A stretch of 64,000 nucleotides of DNA from Proteles cristata cristata (taxonomy: Eukaryota > Chordata > Mammalia > Carnivora > Hyaenidae): NCBI GenBank assembly GCA_017311185.1, contig JAESUZ010002554.1, positions 310,001 through 374,000 on the forward strand, given 5' to 3'. Below, in pieces: positions 34,323 to 46,514 of this stretch. The notes under the pieces were generated by a model that saw nothing but the letters and a program-made list of their open reading frames with translations, had not been told where the DNA came from and searched no databases. The stretch's first letter is position 1, and each line of letters starts with the position of its first letter. Position numbers and translations under genes: made by a program.

Positions 34323-35940
34323 GATATGTGCAGAGAACTTTCTCTGCTTAGCACCTTCATGAGAAGTGAAATGGTAAAAACCATATAACACATCAGTTCA
34401 TATTTCCCAAGTGAGAAGTTCCAACACAGTAATTTCGGATGTACTGCTACAGTAATAATGATAGTTTCCATATAATCAATATACAACCTTATGGTTTTCA
34501 AAGCAGCATTCTCTTCATAACCAGTGACCAGGGCTGGACACCCTCCCTCTCCAGTTTGCTAGGATTCCAGAGATTAAAAATTAATTGATAAGAACGTTCT
34601 CTAACACATCACACTTGGCTCCTCTACACTCATCTTTCATCTACCCACTCTGATAATCTCTCAGATAAAAATAAGCAGGAACTCCTACATTAAGAAACTT
34701 GATAAAAAAAAAAAAAGGTATAATTTCTTTAAGCTAGATACCTAAGGAAAAACAGTCCCAGAGGCAGGTTGGTTATTGCCCAAAATGCTTTTCTACTGTA
34801 GAATTAACCATCATATCTGAGAAGTCACATGAATATTCTCTCAGAGGACACTTCTGTCTAGTAGCAAGCTCACAACAGTTATGAACCTAGTCTTATAAAC
34901 CCTAGTTTCTAGCTCCCTGAGGATCTCCCCAAATGGCACTGCTTATATAATTAGAAGTGTTTGTTACCCAAGCTGGAAACTGCCCTCCTTAGTTATGAGA
35001 ACACTGGCATTATTTGAGAAGCTGAAGATATGCAGCTCCTGGCCCTATTTTTTATTCTTAATAGTTTTACTGCAATGGTGAATCCTTATGGGGAAATAGC
35101 ATATATCCTAATCTATGTCTTGACTTCAAGTGAATATATATCTGACTGGAGATATCCATAAATGTCATTCTTACTGTGATTGTTAGTGTTAAGTTTTAAA
35201 AACATATTCACTCACAGACTGCAGCACTGTTAGATGAAGTTCAGTCTACATCTACACTTTCCAAAGTGTGGTCCTCGGAATTCTATTAAATTGAAGAAAA
35301 TAAAAATGGAAATTAATGATCAAATGAGGTAGGAATTTGTTACTTAGTATTTACTGTCCTGTAATCACCTCTGAGATGGATAGTAATAAAAATTAGCACA
35401 TTAAAGACACAAATCAGTTTTACCAAGCTCTTGGCCAAACACGTTTTAAACAAACTGGTTTTCAACCAAGGTGTACTAACATATTGTAAAAGAATACCAC
35501 AAAACACGCTTTGAGAATTTTCAACCAAAGAGCGAATCATGAAAATTACATATTCTATATGTTAAACTGTGAGTCTAGCTGTGAGAATCTTTACTTATTT
35601 CTACTTTGGATGATACAGTGGATATTCTACAATTGAACATCAGAAATGTTTCAGACACTTAAACTCAAGTTAGCGTAATGGATTGTTTTAGGAAATTACA
35701 GCTATTTATAGGAGTTACCCCATCCTAAATGACTGTGAAATTATGTCATCTAACATGTCAAACAGTATTTTTACACAGTTACTTTAGGTTGCCCTTAAAG
35801 AACTGCATTGAAAAAGAAACCTAAAGCAAGTGGTAAGATTCAGCCTGAACTAGGAGAGAAAAATAATTGCTCAGACTCCTGATTAAATATGTATATTGAC
35901 TAAATTTTGATTATTTCAAATCTCAAAAAAACTACTAAGG
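34322..35940. other. Unique sequence
   Basis: A short MER5-like phrase (ttccaaagtgtggtcctcgga) occurs at about 35257 but is too short to assign. No gene signal. Confidence 0.35.
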
Positions 35941-36060
35941 TGTTTGTCTTTCTCTAATTGACTTGTTTCCCTGAGAATAATACTATCTAGTTCCATACAT
36001 GTCGTTACAAATGGCAAGATTTTATTCTTTTTTTGTGGCTGAGTAATATTCCATATTATA
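35941..36060 (-). mobile_element. L1 fragment, inverted part of a mosaic
   Basis: Antisense of the L1 segment at the end of ORF2 and start of the 3' UTR ('caaatggcaagattttattc...gtggctgagtaatattcc'). Its left end in element terms coincides with where the sense piece at 36196 begins. Confidence 0.75.
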
Positions 36061-36124
36061 TATATTTATATTTCATGTAATATGCAATAAATATGAAAAA
36101 GTTTGATGTATACACCAATTTTTT

Positions 36125-36195
36125 CTTCCAAGGTTTTATTATAATTCCATTTAGTTAACAGAGAGTATAATATTAGTTTCAGGTATAGAATTTAG
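36125..36195 (-). mobile_element. L1 3'-end fragment, antisense
   Basis: The string 'ttttattataattccatttagttaac...taatattagtttcaggtatagaattta' is the antisense of the extreme L1 3' end. It abuts the sense piece directly. Confidence 0.7.
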
Positions 36196-36490
36196 TTAGA
36201 GAAAGACAAAAACTATATAATTTCACTCTTAAATTTTATAATTTAAGAAACAAAACAAACAAGCAAATGGGAATAAAAAAGAAAGACAAACCAAGAAACA
36301 AAACTCTTAACTATAGAGAACAATCTGATGGTTACCAGAGGGGAGGTGGGTTAAACAGGTGATGGGGAATAAGGGGGGCACTTGTCATGGTGAGCATCAG
36401 GTGATGTGTACACCAGGATCACTGTACTGTACATCAGAATCTAATATTACATTATATGTTAAGGAACTAGAATTAAAATAGAAACTTTAA
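36196..36490 (+). mobile_element. L1 3' UTR, sense part of the mosaic
   Basis: The strings 'tagagaaagacaaaaactatataatttcactc', 'atggttaccagaggggaggtggg', 'acttgtcatggtgagcatcagg' and 'taaggaactagaattaaaatag' are the L1 3' UTR in order. Confidence 0.85.
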
Positions 36491-36535
36491 AAAAGGATGT
36501 AGAAGTAAAAGATGAGAAGTAATAAAATGCAATGG

Positions 36536-36625
36536 AGTAACAATAGCTAACCTTTAGATAGCACATACTTTGTACCAGGCATTGTTCTCAGTGCTTTACA
36601 GTAACAATTGGCAATAGATGCCCTC
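36536..36625 (-). repeat. MIR remnant
   Basis: The string 'aatagctaacctttagatagcacatactttgtaccaggcattgttctcagtgctttac' is the antisense MIR 3' end. Confidence 0.65.
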
Positions 36626-36989
36626 ACAATTTTGGAATCTGGAAAAGGCAGATAAACAAGTAGTAAATAACTTTAGACATGAGATAATTGAAAGCTGAGT
36701 ATCTGGAGAAGCCAACAAGAACCATGCCTATCTGCTTCTAGAACCCAGAAAAGTTCAGAGATTGTAAATACCAACTGAATGGAATACATGGGTAGAGTTT
36801 AGAGAGGATTAACTGAAAATCTTTTAAAGAGAACCCTCCAAAGTATCCAAATACTTAGGCATAATTCCCAGTTTCTCTTGATTTTCTTTTTGCCCCTGTT
36901 TTCTTGAAACTAGGGTCTCACTTAGTCCCTCAGTTCTACCCCAAAAATATGGCTGAACATGCCCATTCTGCCTTGTTGATCTGATTCCA

Positions 36990-37390
36990 ACACTACCATT
37001 TCTCACCTAGAGTAATGCAGTACCCCTCTCATTGACCTTTCTGTTTTTATTCTTACTTCTTATATACTCCATTTAGTAGTATTGGGTCCTTTTCAGTATC
37101 AAAACTAGGTAAGCACGATGGGCCTCTTTCTCTGAACTTCTTTCATTTGACATTTTGCTTTTCTATGAACATCTCCCCTGGCAATTCCTTGCCAAACATT
37201 GTTCTCTAATAATTCTATCTTGTTTGATCATGTTCTTCCTTCTCTGGCCTCTTTACCTTTGTACAGGTAGTCTTGAATGTGTGCTTTTTCTCAAGCTGTT
37301 TAATGCATTTACATTTTCTTTTTTTACTACGTGCCTAAATCCTACTTACCCTATAAAACTTTTCATTAGTGGTACTGACACTTTTAACTT
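36990..37390 (+). repeat. L2 remnant
   Basis: The phrases 'cctctttacctttgtacaggtagtcttgaatgtgtgc' and 'gtgcctaaatcctacttaccctataaaac' resemble the sense L2 3' region. The last 120 bases have a relative at 38157. Confidence 0.45.
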
Positions 37391-37589
37391 ACTACTGTAT
37401 AATGTATAATACATAGGATTTATATGAAAAGACCATTTAAGATCCCACACATAAATGAGTATATGACTTATGAAAATAAAAAAGATTGAACAAAAAGTAA
37501 ACACAATAAGGTTATTGGGAACCATGTTTCTCACTGTTGGAAAAAGTGTTTACACACTTAGAAAAGAAGAAAGCTAAGAATAAAACCCT

Positions 37590-38005
37590 GAGTGGCAGGT
37601 GTTTTATTTTCATATTGCTGCCAGAGCAAATTACTATAAATTAATTTAGCAGCTTAAAACAACACAAATTCATACTCTTAAAGTTCTAGGAGTCAGAAGT
37701 TCAAAATCACTCACTGGGTTAAATTTAAGATATCAGTAGGACTGATTCCTTTTTAAGGCTCCAGGAAATAAGCCACTTTCTAGGCTCTTCCAGCTTCTAA
37801 AGGTTAGCTGGCTTACTTTGGCTAGCAGTTCCTTCTTCCTTCAGAGATAGCAGCACAGCATCTTCAGATCTCTGGTTAGTTCTCCGACCTCTGCTTCTAC
37901 CATCATGTCTCTTCATCTGACTCTGACTCTTCTCACTACCTCTTATATGGACCTTTAGTAATTACATTGGGTCCACCTGGCTAACCCAGGTTACTATTCT
38001 CAAGA
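37590..38005 (+). repeat. Old interspersed repeat, nearly complete block
   Basis: The phrases 'ttttcatattgctgccagagcaaattactataaa', 'gcagcttaaaacaacacaaattcat', 'aggtcagaag'-like and 'taattacattgggtccacctggctaaccc' run in the order of a common ancient mammalian repeat. It is better kept than the copies at 24850 and 28430. Confidence 0.65.
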
Positions 38006-38016
38006 TCTTTAACATA

Positions 38017-38155
38017 GGGGACTCTGGGTGGCTCAGTCAGTTAAGCTTCTGACTCTTAATTCTGGCTCAGGTCATAATATCATGGTTTGTGAGATGGACT
38101 CCTGTGTTAGGCTCAGCAGTGACAGCACAGAGCCTACTTGGGATTCTCTCTCTGT
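38017..38155 (+). mobile_element. Feline SINE, 3' truncated
   Basis: The copy starts ggggactctgggtggctcag and ends in the CT-rich part (ggattctctctctgtc). The tail is missing, replaced by sequence similar to 37272-37390. Confidence 0.88.
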
Positions 38156-38156
38156 C

Positions 38157-38275
38157 CTGAATATCTGCTTTTTTCTCAAGATGTTTAATGAATTTAAAGT
38201 GTTGTTTTTAAAAAACTGTCTAAATCCTATTTATATTTCAAAAATCTCCATTGTTACATTATTTTTAACTTAAAA
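38157..38275 (+). repeat. Diverged copy of 37272-37390
   Basis: Shared words in the same order: gctttttt(c)tcaag.tgtttaatg.attta, ctaaatcctatttat/cttacc, and ttttaactta. Similarity may run on to 38320 (atgaaaaga..atttaag). Confidence 0.55.
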
Positions 38276-39255
38276 TCATGTAACACTTGATACATCAAAA
38301 GTAATGAAAAGAATATTTAAGCTATGGCATATGTCCTTACATGTATATGTATGTGCTTGTGTGTATGTGTGTGGGTCTATGTAGAAGCAAAGGTGCCCGG
38401 TGGCAACAGGTGCAAGTGCCCAGTTCTTGGTTTTAAAGACCATCCTCCAGTAAAAGAACCAGGGCTCCTTTAGAAATAGACTAGGGCAGGAGAAACACAT
38501 GGTACATCTGGAAAAAATTTGTGCTAGACAATAAGAATGTTCTCAAAGAATATGAGGACATCTAAAAATGACACAGACCAAATCTGGGGTAATTTAGGCA
38601 TTAAAATAAATAATGATGATAATGGATTTAACTTATTGAATAAAATAAGAATCTAGGATTCCATATTTATATATATAAGTATGAATAAATATACACATAA
38701 ATTGGGGGCAAGACAAGGCTCTCCCTTACATTATAATGCAGAATTATGAATGCAGAAGGGTGATAGAGCTAGGTCACCTTTTAGTAATCATCATATTACT
38801 GGTCACGGCAGTTGGAATATTCAGTAGACGCTAAGGCTGGTGGGAGGAAATTTGATGAAGAATATGATTTGTCATAATCTGACATCTTTCCACAGAATAC
38901 TAATCAATTACAAAGGAGATATGGTGGCTACATTGTGTGGAGAAACCTGGCAGATACCAACATGATCAAGTGATCTGCATTCACATCACAGAGGTGCAAC
39001 TGAGTTGACATCTTGAAACTGTTGATTCAATGCACTGAGAAGAGTACATTTTTATGGTATTTTTGCCAGGAATTTCTTATAAGAAAACACCAGACCGATT
39101 CAGGTCAAGGTTTGTTTTACAGAACATAAGGGTTATAATCTTTAAAACTCAAAGACTTGAGAAATATTCCAGATTGGTACCAACAAGACAACTAGTTAAG
39201 TGTTCCTGGATACTATCTTGGACCAAAAAGAAAAAAGAGAAACACTGTTGAGGTA
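38276..39255. other. Unique sequence
   Basis: Alternating TG/TA sequence at 38340-38375. No gene or repeat is recognised otherwise. Confidence 0.4.
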
Positions 39256-39276
39256 ATTAGTAAAATTAAAAAAAAA

Positions 39277-39479
39277 TTTTTTTTAATGTTTTTATTTATT
39301 TCTGAGAGAGAGACAGCATAAGCAGGGGAGGGTCAGAGAGAGGGAGACACAGAATCTGAAGCAGGCTCCAGGCTCTGAGCTGTCAGCAGAACCCAATGCG
39401 GGGCTCAAACCCACGAACCTTGAGATCATGACCTGAGCTGAAGTCAGACGCTTAACCGACTGAGCCACTCAGGCGCCCC
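39277..39479 (-). mobile_element. Feline SINE with target duplication
   Basis: Antisense copy close to the young type. tagtaaaatt flanks it at 39258-39267 and 39480-39489. Confidence 0.95.
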
Positions 39480-39839
39480 TAGTAAAATTTTAATCACATC
39501 AGTGGACCGTAACAGAAATAACTTATCAATGCTGATTTCCAAAGTTGGAATATTGAATGGTGTATGTAGAAAAGTGTCTGATATGTTTTGGAGAGGAGGT
39601 GATGCAGTCAAGTGTGTAGGGATGATGAGGCAACATGGCAGTAGCCCTCAGAAAGTTTTGAAAAATTCTCATAATAATTAGTGTTGGGGATAGAGAGGAA
39701 GAGGGAGGGACAGAATGGAAAGTGATGGATTGATCCAGAGAGGTAAGGATGAAGGTGATTAGAGTTGAATCTGAGACCTTCTAATTTTTTTCCATATCTC
39801 TTAACCTCTCTCTCATTATATATCTTTTTTTTTTGCCCC

Positions 39840-40640
39840 ACATCCTGTGTAATTCATTTGTTTAAATCCAGTACTTTATTTCTTTAGCTCTATCCAGTCA
39901 ACTGTGTAACTTCATTGAATCTTATATTTTAATTCTTATATTTTTTATTTCTAAAAGTTCTTATGGAATTTCTTAAATCTAAAGCTTTATGAATACTCTT
40001 TGCTTGTCATCTTTTTGATTCTATAATTTATTTTTTAAACATTTTGTTCTTAGTTACTTTATGTTCTTTGTTATTCCAGTATCAGAAATCCTTAAGGATT
40101 TAAAACCTGTTTTTATTTGTCCTGATTTTCAATAGTAGAGGTTCATTTCCTTGTTTCTTTGGGTGATCTTTCTCGTGTTTTACATTTGGGAGATTTTTTT
40201 TTTTAATGTTTATTCATTTTTGAGACAGAGAGAGACCGCATAAGCAGGAAGGCGCAGAGAGAGAGGAAGACACAGAATCTGAAGCAGGCTACAAGCTCTG
40301 AGCTGTGAGTACAGAGCCTAATGCAGGGCTTGAACTCATGAACCGTGAGATGGTGACCTAAGCCAAAGTCGGACACCTAACTGCTTAACCAGCTGAGCCA
40401 CCCAGGTGCCCCTGGGAGATCTTAATCAATAGAAGTACCATGGAGGCTTAAAATAGGAATGCATTGGTGTTTACTTTTGCTGCGACCCTGGGAGCTATGT
40501 GTCTGGAACCACTTTTCTCTGCTTTAACTGCCCAAGCTTAATATGGAAATTGTAATTGCAGCTCCTCACTTTGGAGTGGCCAAGGTCTAGTTTCCTGGGT
40601 AACACAGGCTTTCACATTCTTACCACTCACTACCTCTGGT
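39840..40640 (-). mobile_element. Old L1M-type antisense piece, split by a SINE
   Basis: The phrases 'tctaaaagttcttatggaatttc', 'gttattccagtatcag' and, after the SINE, 'ctttgctgcgaccctgggagc' are consistent with antisense L1M 5' sequence. The assignment is tentative. Confidence 0.45.
40195..40412 (-). mobile_element. Feline SINE with target duplication
   Basis: tgggagat occurs at 40187-40194 and 40413-40420. The head contains a short internal duplication (cctaactgcttaacc). Confidence 0.95.
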
Positions 40641-41009
40641 TATGACAAATCATGGTTAGTTCTTTGTTTAGTTGTCGTTTAATATGTTTTCTTTTGCTAT
40701 TTTTTGAGCCTTAGAAAGTTTTATTACTTCCCACAAACCACAAAATACATAAAATATGTTTTAACCAGAAGCTTCTAGCAGAAGAACCCTTCAAAATGTC
40801 AAGAATTTCATTACACAAAAAGAGGAATGTTGTATATGTAATATACGTATATATGCTTTTCCTAAATTGGCTATAAATAACACCAGTGTTGTATATTCTG
40901 TATTGTTTTGGCATTAGCAGAGTTCCACACAAAATAGTTGATAGTAAAGTGAATAACAAATGAATTAATGAAGGTCTATTTGAAATCTCTTCACAATAGC
41001 CTTTAACGT

Positions 41010-41230
41010 ATCTAATAGTAGATAAAATTTACTAAGCATTTAAATATGACAGGCAATGTTCCAAGTCCATGCATGTAGTATCTCATTTAAGCCCTTGTAA
41101 TGTATGCATGACTACTTACTAACCGTTTTCTCATTTTATGAGTGAGGAAACAGACAGAAAGAGCTAAATGAATTGCTTAACACCAAACCTTATACATGGT
41201 GCCATTACGGTCAAGTTTTTTGTCTACTGG
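41010..41230 (-). repeat. MIR remnant
   Basis: The strings 'gacaggcaatgttccaagtcc', 'gtatctcatttaagccc', 'attttatgagtgaggaaacagac' are antisense MIR blocks in order. Confidence 0.65.
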
Positions 41231-41310
41231 TCATAGAGTCACCTGAAGGCATGGCTGATATCCTGCTTTGAGAGAACGCTGGCATCTATGCAAAGATGTA
41301 TTATGAAAGA

Positions 41311-41334
41311 ATAAATAAATAAATAAATAAGTGT
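41311..41334 (+). repeat. (AATA)n short repeat
   Basis: Five to six AATA units, followed by a TG/CA-alternating stretch to about 41370. Confidence 0.9.
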
Positions 41335-41776
41335 GTACACATATGTGTATGCACATGCACACACATACCCTGTACACACATCTTTCTAGATAGCCTTCTT
41401 ATATTTTTCTTGTAGGATGCCATGTTGACTACACTCAAATAGAGTAGTGTTGGACATTCTGTACTCTGTTAGCATTTGAAAGAAATATTGGGTAAAGAAA
41501 AGAAATACTTGAGAAAAGCTAAAACTTTTGAGGCAAACCTAGAAGAGTCCTTGTCTTCAGAATGCAAAATTCAGTGCTTAACGATAAGGCCCCCCAGATT
41601 TCTTCCTAAGCAATGAATCCTTAGGACAACTTTGTTTGATATGTTAATTTATAAACTGGAGTATTTTTACTTTTTTTTCTCTCTCCATAGCAATAAGATC
41701 AAGCCAATGTCAGGAAGATATTAGGAGCTACTCCAAATATGATTGTTTTCTCTCTTTGTTAAGGAAAAGATATAGA

Positions 41777-42000
41777 TACAGCACAGAATAAGAACATGTA
41801 TTAGGACTGCCTGGGCTTAAATCCTAGTTCTACCACTTATCCTGTGGTCTTGGACTAACTTAACCTCTCAGTGCCTCTGTTTCCTCATGAATATGTTGCG
41901 ATTATTAGCAGTACTTAGGATTTTATGAAATTTAAACGCCAGTGAATATAACTGAGTGAATGAATGAATGAATGATTCCAGGGTCTGATACATATTTATC
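41777..42000 (+). repeat. MIR, comparatively complete
   Basis: 'gactgcctgggcttaaatcctagttctaccacttat', 'cttggactaacttaacctctcagtgcctctgtttcctcatg' follow sense MIR from the B-box region on. A (TGAA)n run lies near 41960-41983. Confidence 0.8.
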
Positions 42001-43080
42001 ACAATGTATGTTGTTTTACTGTATTCCTTCAGCCTTACCCAAGCTGACCTGCCTGCTCATTTACAAGTGGGTACTCTTAGCAAATTCATAGCTATATATA
42101 CCATTCTTTAGAGACCTTATGAACTTTAATTAACATTTGAAAAGAATTTTTTGATTCCTATGAAAAGTCTTACTTTACAACCATGAATATGTATTAGGTA
42201 CCACATGTTTGCTAATTTTGTCTAAAAGTTGAATATCTCAAGTTACGTTTTATAGTGCTTTATCTTCTCATTATGCATACTGGAAAGGTATTATTTTCTT
42301 CTTGAATAAAAGGCTATGAGTAGTATTGAAATTCTAATTTTGTATGTACTCTGCAAATTCTAGAATTTAAAAGAGGTTTATAATAAACGTAATGTATTTT
42401 TGAAATATTATAATTAACAGGCACTATACATCCATGATGCTTAACTCAAGAAACATGCACTAAGCTGTCTCTGGAAGTTCAGTAAATGAGTAATAGTCTC
42501 AATTGGGAAGTAACACTTGAAAGCAGATATGAAAGTTTAGTAAGAAAGAAAACCAAGAGGGCAATCAATAATAAACCACTCACAGTTTCTTACCTTCAGA
42601 TGGTTTTGTCTTTTACAAGAATCTTCAAAGTGCTAGAATCTGTAGGATATGGTTCTGTGGTTGGCAGAGAATAGTGTATGAAACTCTTGGAATATCACCA
42701 GTAGTGTCTGTCAGGCTTTTTTCAATGAAGCTGAATAGAAATATGGACTCAAATTATATCTCAAGCATTTCCATTAGACGGATGGTCAAGTCTCAATAAA
42801 TCAAAAAAGGATTATTTCTGTACACTGTTGTGCACAGTGCAAATTATAGGTTGGAGAGAATAGACACAGAGAGGTAAGAAACACACACTTAGGAAGTGAT
42901 TACCATAAAGATTTAAAAAAAAAAAAAGCATGGATGAGAAAAGAAAGAGATCTCAAAGCCTACTGCAAAAACCACTTTGTTTTGAGTTTTACAGGAATTG
43001 GCATTATGCTGTTACAGATTGAGGCAGGAGGAGAGACTGAATTAATTGAAAAGAGTAGTAATTTATAATCATTTCTTAAA
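42001..43080. other. AT-rich unique sequence
   Basis: Nothing recognised. A 62-codon frame at 42486 is unremarkable. Confidence 0.4.
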
Positions 43081-43084
43081 CTTT

Positions 43085-43255
43085 GAAATGATTCAATTAT
43101 TTGGGTCTGGGCTTCTGTCAGGCTTTGTTACTCATTAGCTGAATAATGTTGGATAATGACCCTCCCTCGTGCTTAAAATAGGAATAACAATACCCCAATG
43201 GCTGGTTATGAAATCTTAAAAGCATGTTAACAGTGCTTTGTGAATTCTAAAACTA
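43085..43255 (+). repeat. MIR remnant
   Basis: 'ttgttactcattagctgaataatgttggataatgacc' and 'acagtgctttgtgaattc' follow sense MIR. Confidence 0.55.
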
Positions 43256-43630
43256 CATAGGTAAAATGAAGGAATCCAATATCCATCGCTAGCTTTTATG
43301 GATTATGAAAATATGCCTCAGAACATGACTGAAAGTACTTGAAACTTATTTTCTCTATTACTTTCTACGTTTGGTTATTTCATTAGGACCAATTCATTGG
43401 AATGAAATCACCCATAGGGATGAACATCATTATGTGCTTACTGTATCTTGCTGTATTATTTTCCACAGTGATTAAACCAGATTTTGAATCTAGAAATGGT
43501 ATATACTTTACCAGTTTTTCAGCTACCTCATCAGACCTGGGTTTTAGCGTTTATGTTTCTCTGATTTCATTATCATTATAGTCCCCATTGTTGTTTTAAT
43601 TTATATGCTTTGGTTGAACAATATTTACAG

Positions 43631-44054
43631 TTTTTTTTTTTTTAATTTGAGAGAGCGCACAAGTAGGGGAGAGGGGCAGAGAGAGAGAGTTTGAGAGAGA
43701 GAGAGAGAGAGAGAGAGAGTGAGACAGCATGAAGCCAGAGAGATGGGATGGATCCCACAACTCTGGGATCATGAACCTGAGTCAAAGTCAAGAGTCAGAC
43801 ACTCAGGGCACCTGTGTGGCTCTGTAGTTGAGCATCTGACTTTGGTTCAGGTCATGATCTTATGGTTTGCGTGTTTGAGCCCGCATTGGACTCTGGGCTG
43901 ACAGCTCAAAGCCTGGATCCTGCTTAGGATTTTGTGTCTCCCTCTCTCTCTACTCCTCCCCCACTCAATCTCTGTCTCTCTCTCTCTCAAAAATAAATAA
44001 ACATTAAAAAAATAAAAGAGTCAGACACTCAACTGACTGAGCCACCCAGACACT
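43631..44054 (-). mobile_element. Feline SINE interrupted by a second SINE
   Basis: The left part (43631-43805) runs from poly-T through a GA expansion to 'gagtcagacactca'. The right part (44016-44054) resumes with the same word and ends 'tgagccacccagacactc'. The gap is filled by the sense SINE below. Confidence 0.93.
43806..44015 (+). mobile_element. Feline SINE nested in another SINE
   Basis: A complete sense copy (gggcacctgtgtggctctg ... aataaataaacattaaaaaaataaa). It is flanked by an exact 16-bp duplication, aagagtcagacactca, at 43790-43805 and 44016-44031. It inserted after, and into, the antisense copy. Confidence 0.96.
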
Positions 44055-44303
44055 CTATACAATTATTGTTTGTATGTATTTTTTGTCCAATTGCTTTTCA
44101 ATTTTTTAGTTACTAATACCTTGATATTATTACAAACACTGAAAACCAAAACATCTACTAAGTTAATTATTTGCATTAATGTTTTATAAATTATTAAAAT
44201 TTACTATATTTGATAATTAACTTTTTATTAACAATGAAAGATTTACCTTGACAAAAATGATAATAAAAATTGACATTTTCCCAATCACATTTGATACTAA
44301 TAT

Positions 44304-44435
44304 GGGGCACCTGGGTGGCTTAGTCGGTTAAGTATCCAACTTTGGCTCAGGTCATGATTTCATGGTTTATGAGTTAGAGCTCCACGTCAGGCTCTGTGCT
44401 GACAGCTCAGAGCCTGGAACCTGCTTCAGATTCTG

Positions 44436-44469
<34 letters not shown>

Positions 44470-44521
44470 CTTCCCCTGCTCGTTCTCTCTCTCTCTCAAA
44501 AATAAAAAAACATTAAAAAAT
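44304..44521 (+). mobile_element. Feline SINE with CT microsatellite
   Basis: Head ggggcacctgggtggcttag and tail aataaaaaaacattaaaaaatt. About twelve pure CT units lie at 44439-44466. The flanks are actaatat/attaatat. Confidence 0.94.
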
Positions 44522-44999
44522 TAATATTAATATCTTCCTAGTCTATTTTCTTTTTAGTTTGTTTTGTTACTTTTATGTACACTTAATTTACATGTATGAA
44601 TATATATATATAATCTTATATACATGTATATAATTTTCCTTTATAATTTTTCTCATCTGTTTCAAAGTTGAATCTATTTCTTTGAAATATATTTATTTTG
44701 AAATGTGGTAGGAAAAGTTAGGTTCTGAACTGACTGCCCACCCCTCCTCCTTGATCTCTCACCTTCCTAAGCTTCTGCGACTTGCTCTTTCCTGGTTCTC
44801 TTTCTCATAATCTGACTCCCTTTCTTCTTCCCTTTTTCCCTTCCTCTCATCCTTCCTTCCTTCTTTGTCTCCTCTTCGTCCATAAATATTAGTCATGATC
44901 TTGAATCATTTCTCAACCACCCCCAATATTATTTACCTAAAGGACTCATCTCCTCACACTTCAGTGCGCCTCTTTCCATTTTCTTTTAAATAACTAAGG
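44522..44999. other. AT-rich then pyrimidine-rich sequence
   Basis: A (TA)n patch lies near 44600. A C/T-rich strand-biased run covers 44740-44880 (ttcttccctttttcccttcctctc). No gene. Confidence 0.5.
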
Positions 45000-45175
45000 T
45001 ATAGGTACATGACATGGTTCTGAGTATTTCATATATTTATTATGTGTCACCATTACAACAACTTAGTAGGTTGTTCATGTCTATGCTTTTACACATAAAA
45101 TGAGTAACTCCAGAATATAAGTGATTTGTCAAGTAACACAAGTCTCATAAATGTTGAAGCCTAGGAGGGTTCCCA
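45000..45175 (-). repeat. MIR remnant
   Basis: 'gacatggttctgagtatttcatatatttattatgtgtcaccattacaac' and 'acacataaaatgagtaac' follow antisense MIR. Confidence 0.55.
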
Positions 45176-45428
45176 GTTTTTGTTAAACTTTAAAGCCTTA
45201 TCTTAACTTTGATGTTGTATTGCCTCAGTCTTCTAGTGTCCCCATTACTCTCAAACTCTGCTCATTCACTACCCCTCTCTCTATCCCTTCCTTTCTCTCC
45301 TCCTTTCTCTCTGCAGTGACTTTCAATCCACCCCTTCCTTCTCATCCTTCATTACATAAATTCCACTAACAGTTCACTATGTCTTTGACCAGTGCTTACA
45401 CTGTTGTCTTCTAACCACCATACATTCT

Positions 45429-45429
<1 letters not shown>

Positions 45430-45469
<40 letters not shown>

Positions 45470-45480
45470 TGTGTGTGTGT
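45430..45480 (+). repeat. (GT)n microsatellite
   Basis: About 24 GT units with one GCGC interruption, followed by a short GA run. Confidence 0.97.
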
Positions 45481-46510
45481 AGAAAGAGAGAGAGAATACT
45501 CTAATATTCTTGGTATGATATTTGACCATGACTATAGCCTAATTTTCTACTGATTCATTATTTACTTCCTTTAGTAGTATACTGTGAACTAAAAGATTTG
45601 TGATTTTGTGAAAATTAACCTCTACCTGTTAGTTCCTATGCAATTGTTCTATCTCTACCAGTCACTATTAACATATAATTAACTTGGTGGATTCTGTTTC
45701 TGAGAATGCACTTTTATCCTCCCCACCCTTGCTTCTTTCTTTCCTCTTTCTTGTTGGTGCTAGTAAGGATCAGTGTTTCAGGGCTTCTGTTGTGGAAGCT
45801 AACCTGACTTTAGTGGCTTGGGGGTGGACAACGGAGAGTTTTAGTTTGTTGGTTCCCTATTTGGTTGAATTCTAGATAGTTTTGTAGTTAATAGAGATTG
45901 ACATTTAGGCATTTTTAGTAGTCTGTTTCTGCCAGGTGTCTCCTCTTTTCATTTTTAAGACAGAATTCGGGGAAGCTTCTAAGGAGAAAGATTGATGCAT
46001 ATACCCAGTCACATTTTTTTTCCTGCTTCTGAATTATTTATCTGGTTTTGCAGTTATAAGCTTGTTGCCTCTGCATGGACTTTGTAAGAATCTGGCCTTT
46101 TTATTCAGAAAACATGGTTAAGCACATGGAAATGCTAAAAAAAAAAAAAGGGGTGGGGGTGGATATTGGGCTCTGGCCAGGTCTTCATAACACACTAGCT
46201 GTTAGGCCTGTAAGAGTTCTAAGGCTTAAAAAAAAAAACCTTCTGTGTCTTCCTCCATGTGGTGGGGTATTAAATTTGCTCACCTGTGAACTTCACACTA
46301 TGTGATTTGAAGCAAGAAAAACATTCACTGTGAGCTATTGTTCAACTGAATAGAAAAAAATAGTTCTTTGTGATATGGCTATGTTTATTACAAAGAACGG
46401 AAAGTTTCCCCTTGATGGTTTCAGAGGTGAAACTAGACGGAGGAAAATAGGTTTGGAAGGAGATTCACTGGCCATGTAGAGGTAATGGACTGTCTACGTT
46501 TATTGTTGGG
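45481..46510. other. Unique sequence
   Basis: An A-run next to GGGGTGGGGGTGG lies at 46138-46160. Short frames only. Confidence 0.4.
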
Positions 46511-46514
46511 GCTG

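Noticed and set aside
37590..38005. Block of about 400 bp that looked like a possible non-coding gene
   Set aside because: Its phrases match a common ancient interspersed repeat, also present as worse copies at 24850 and 28430.
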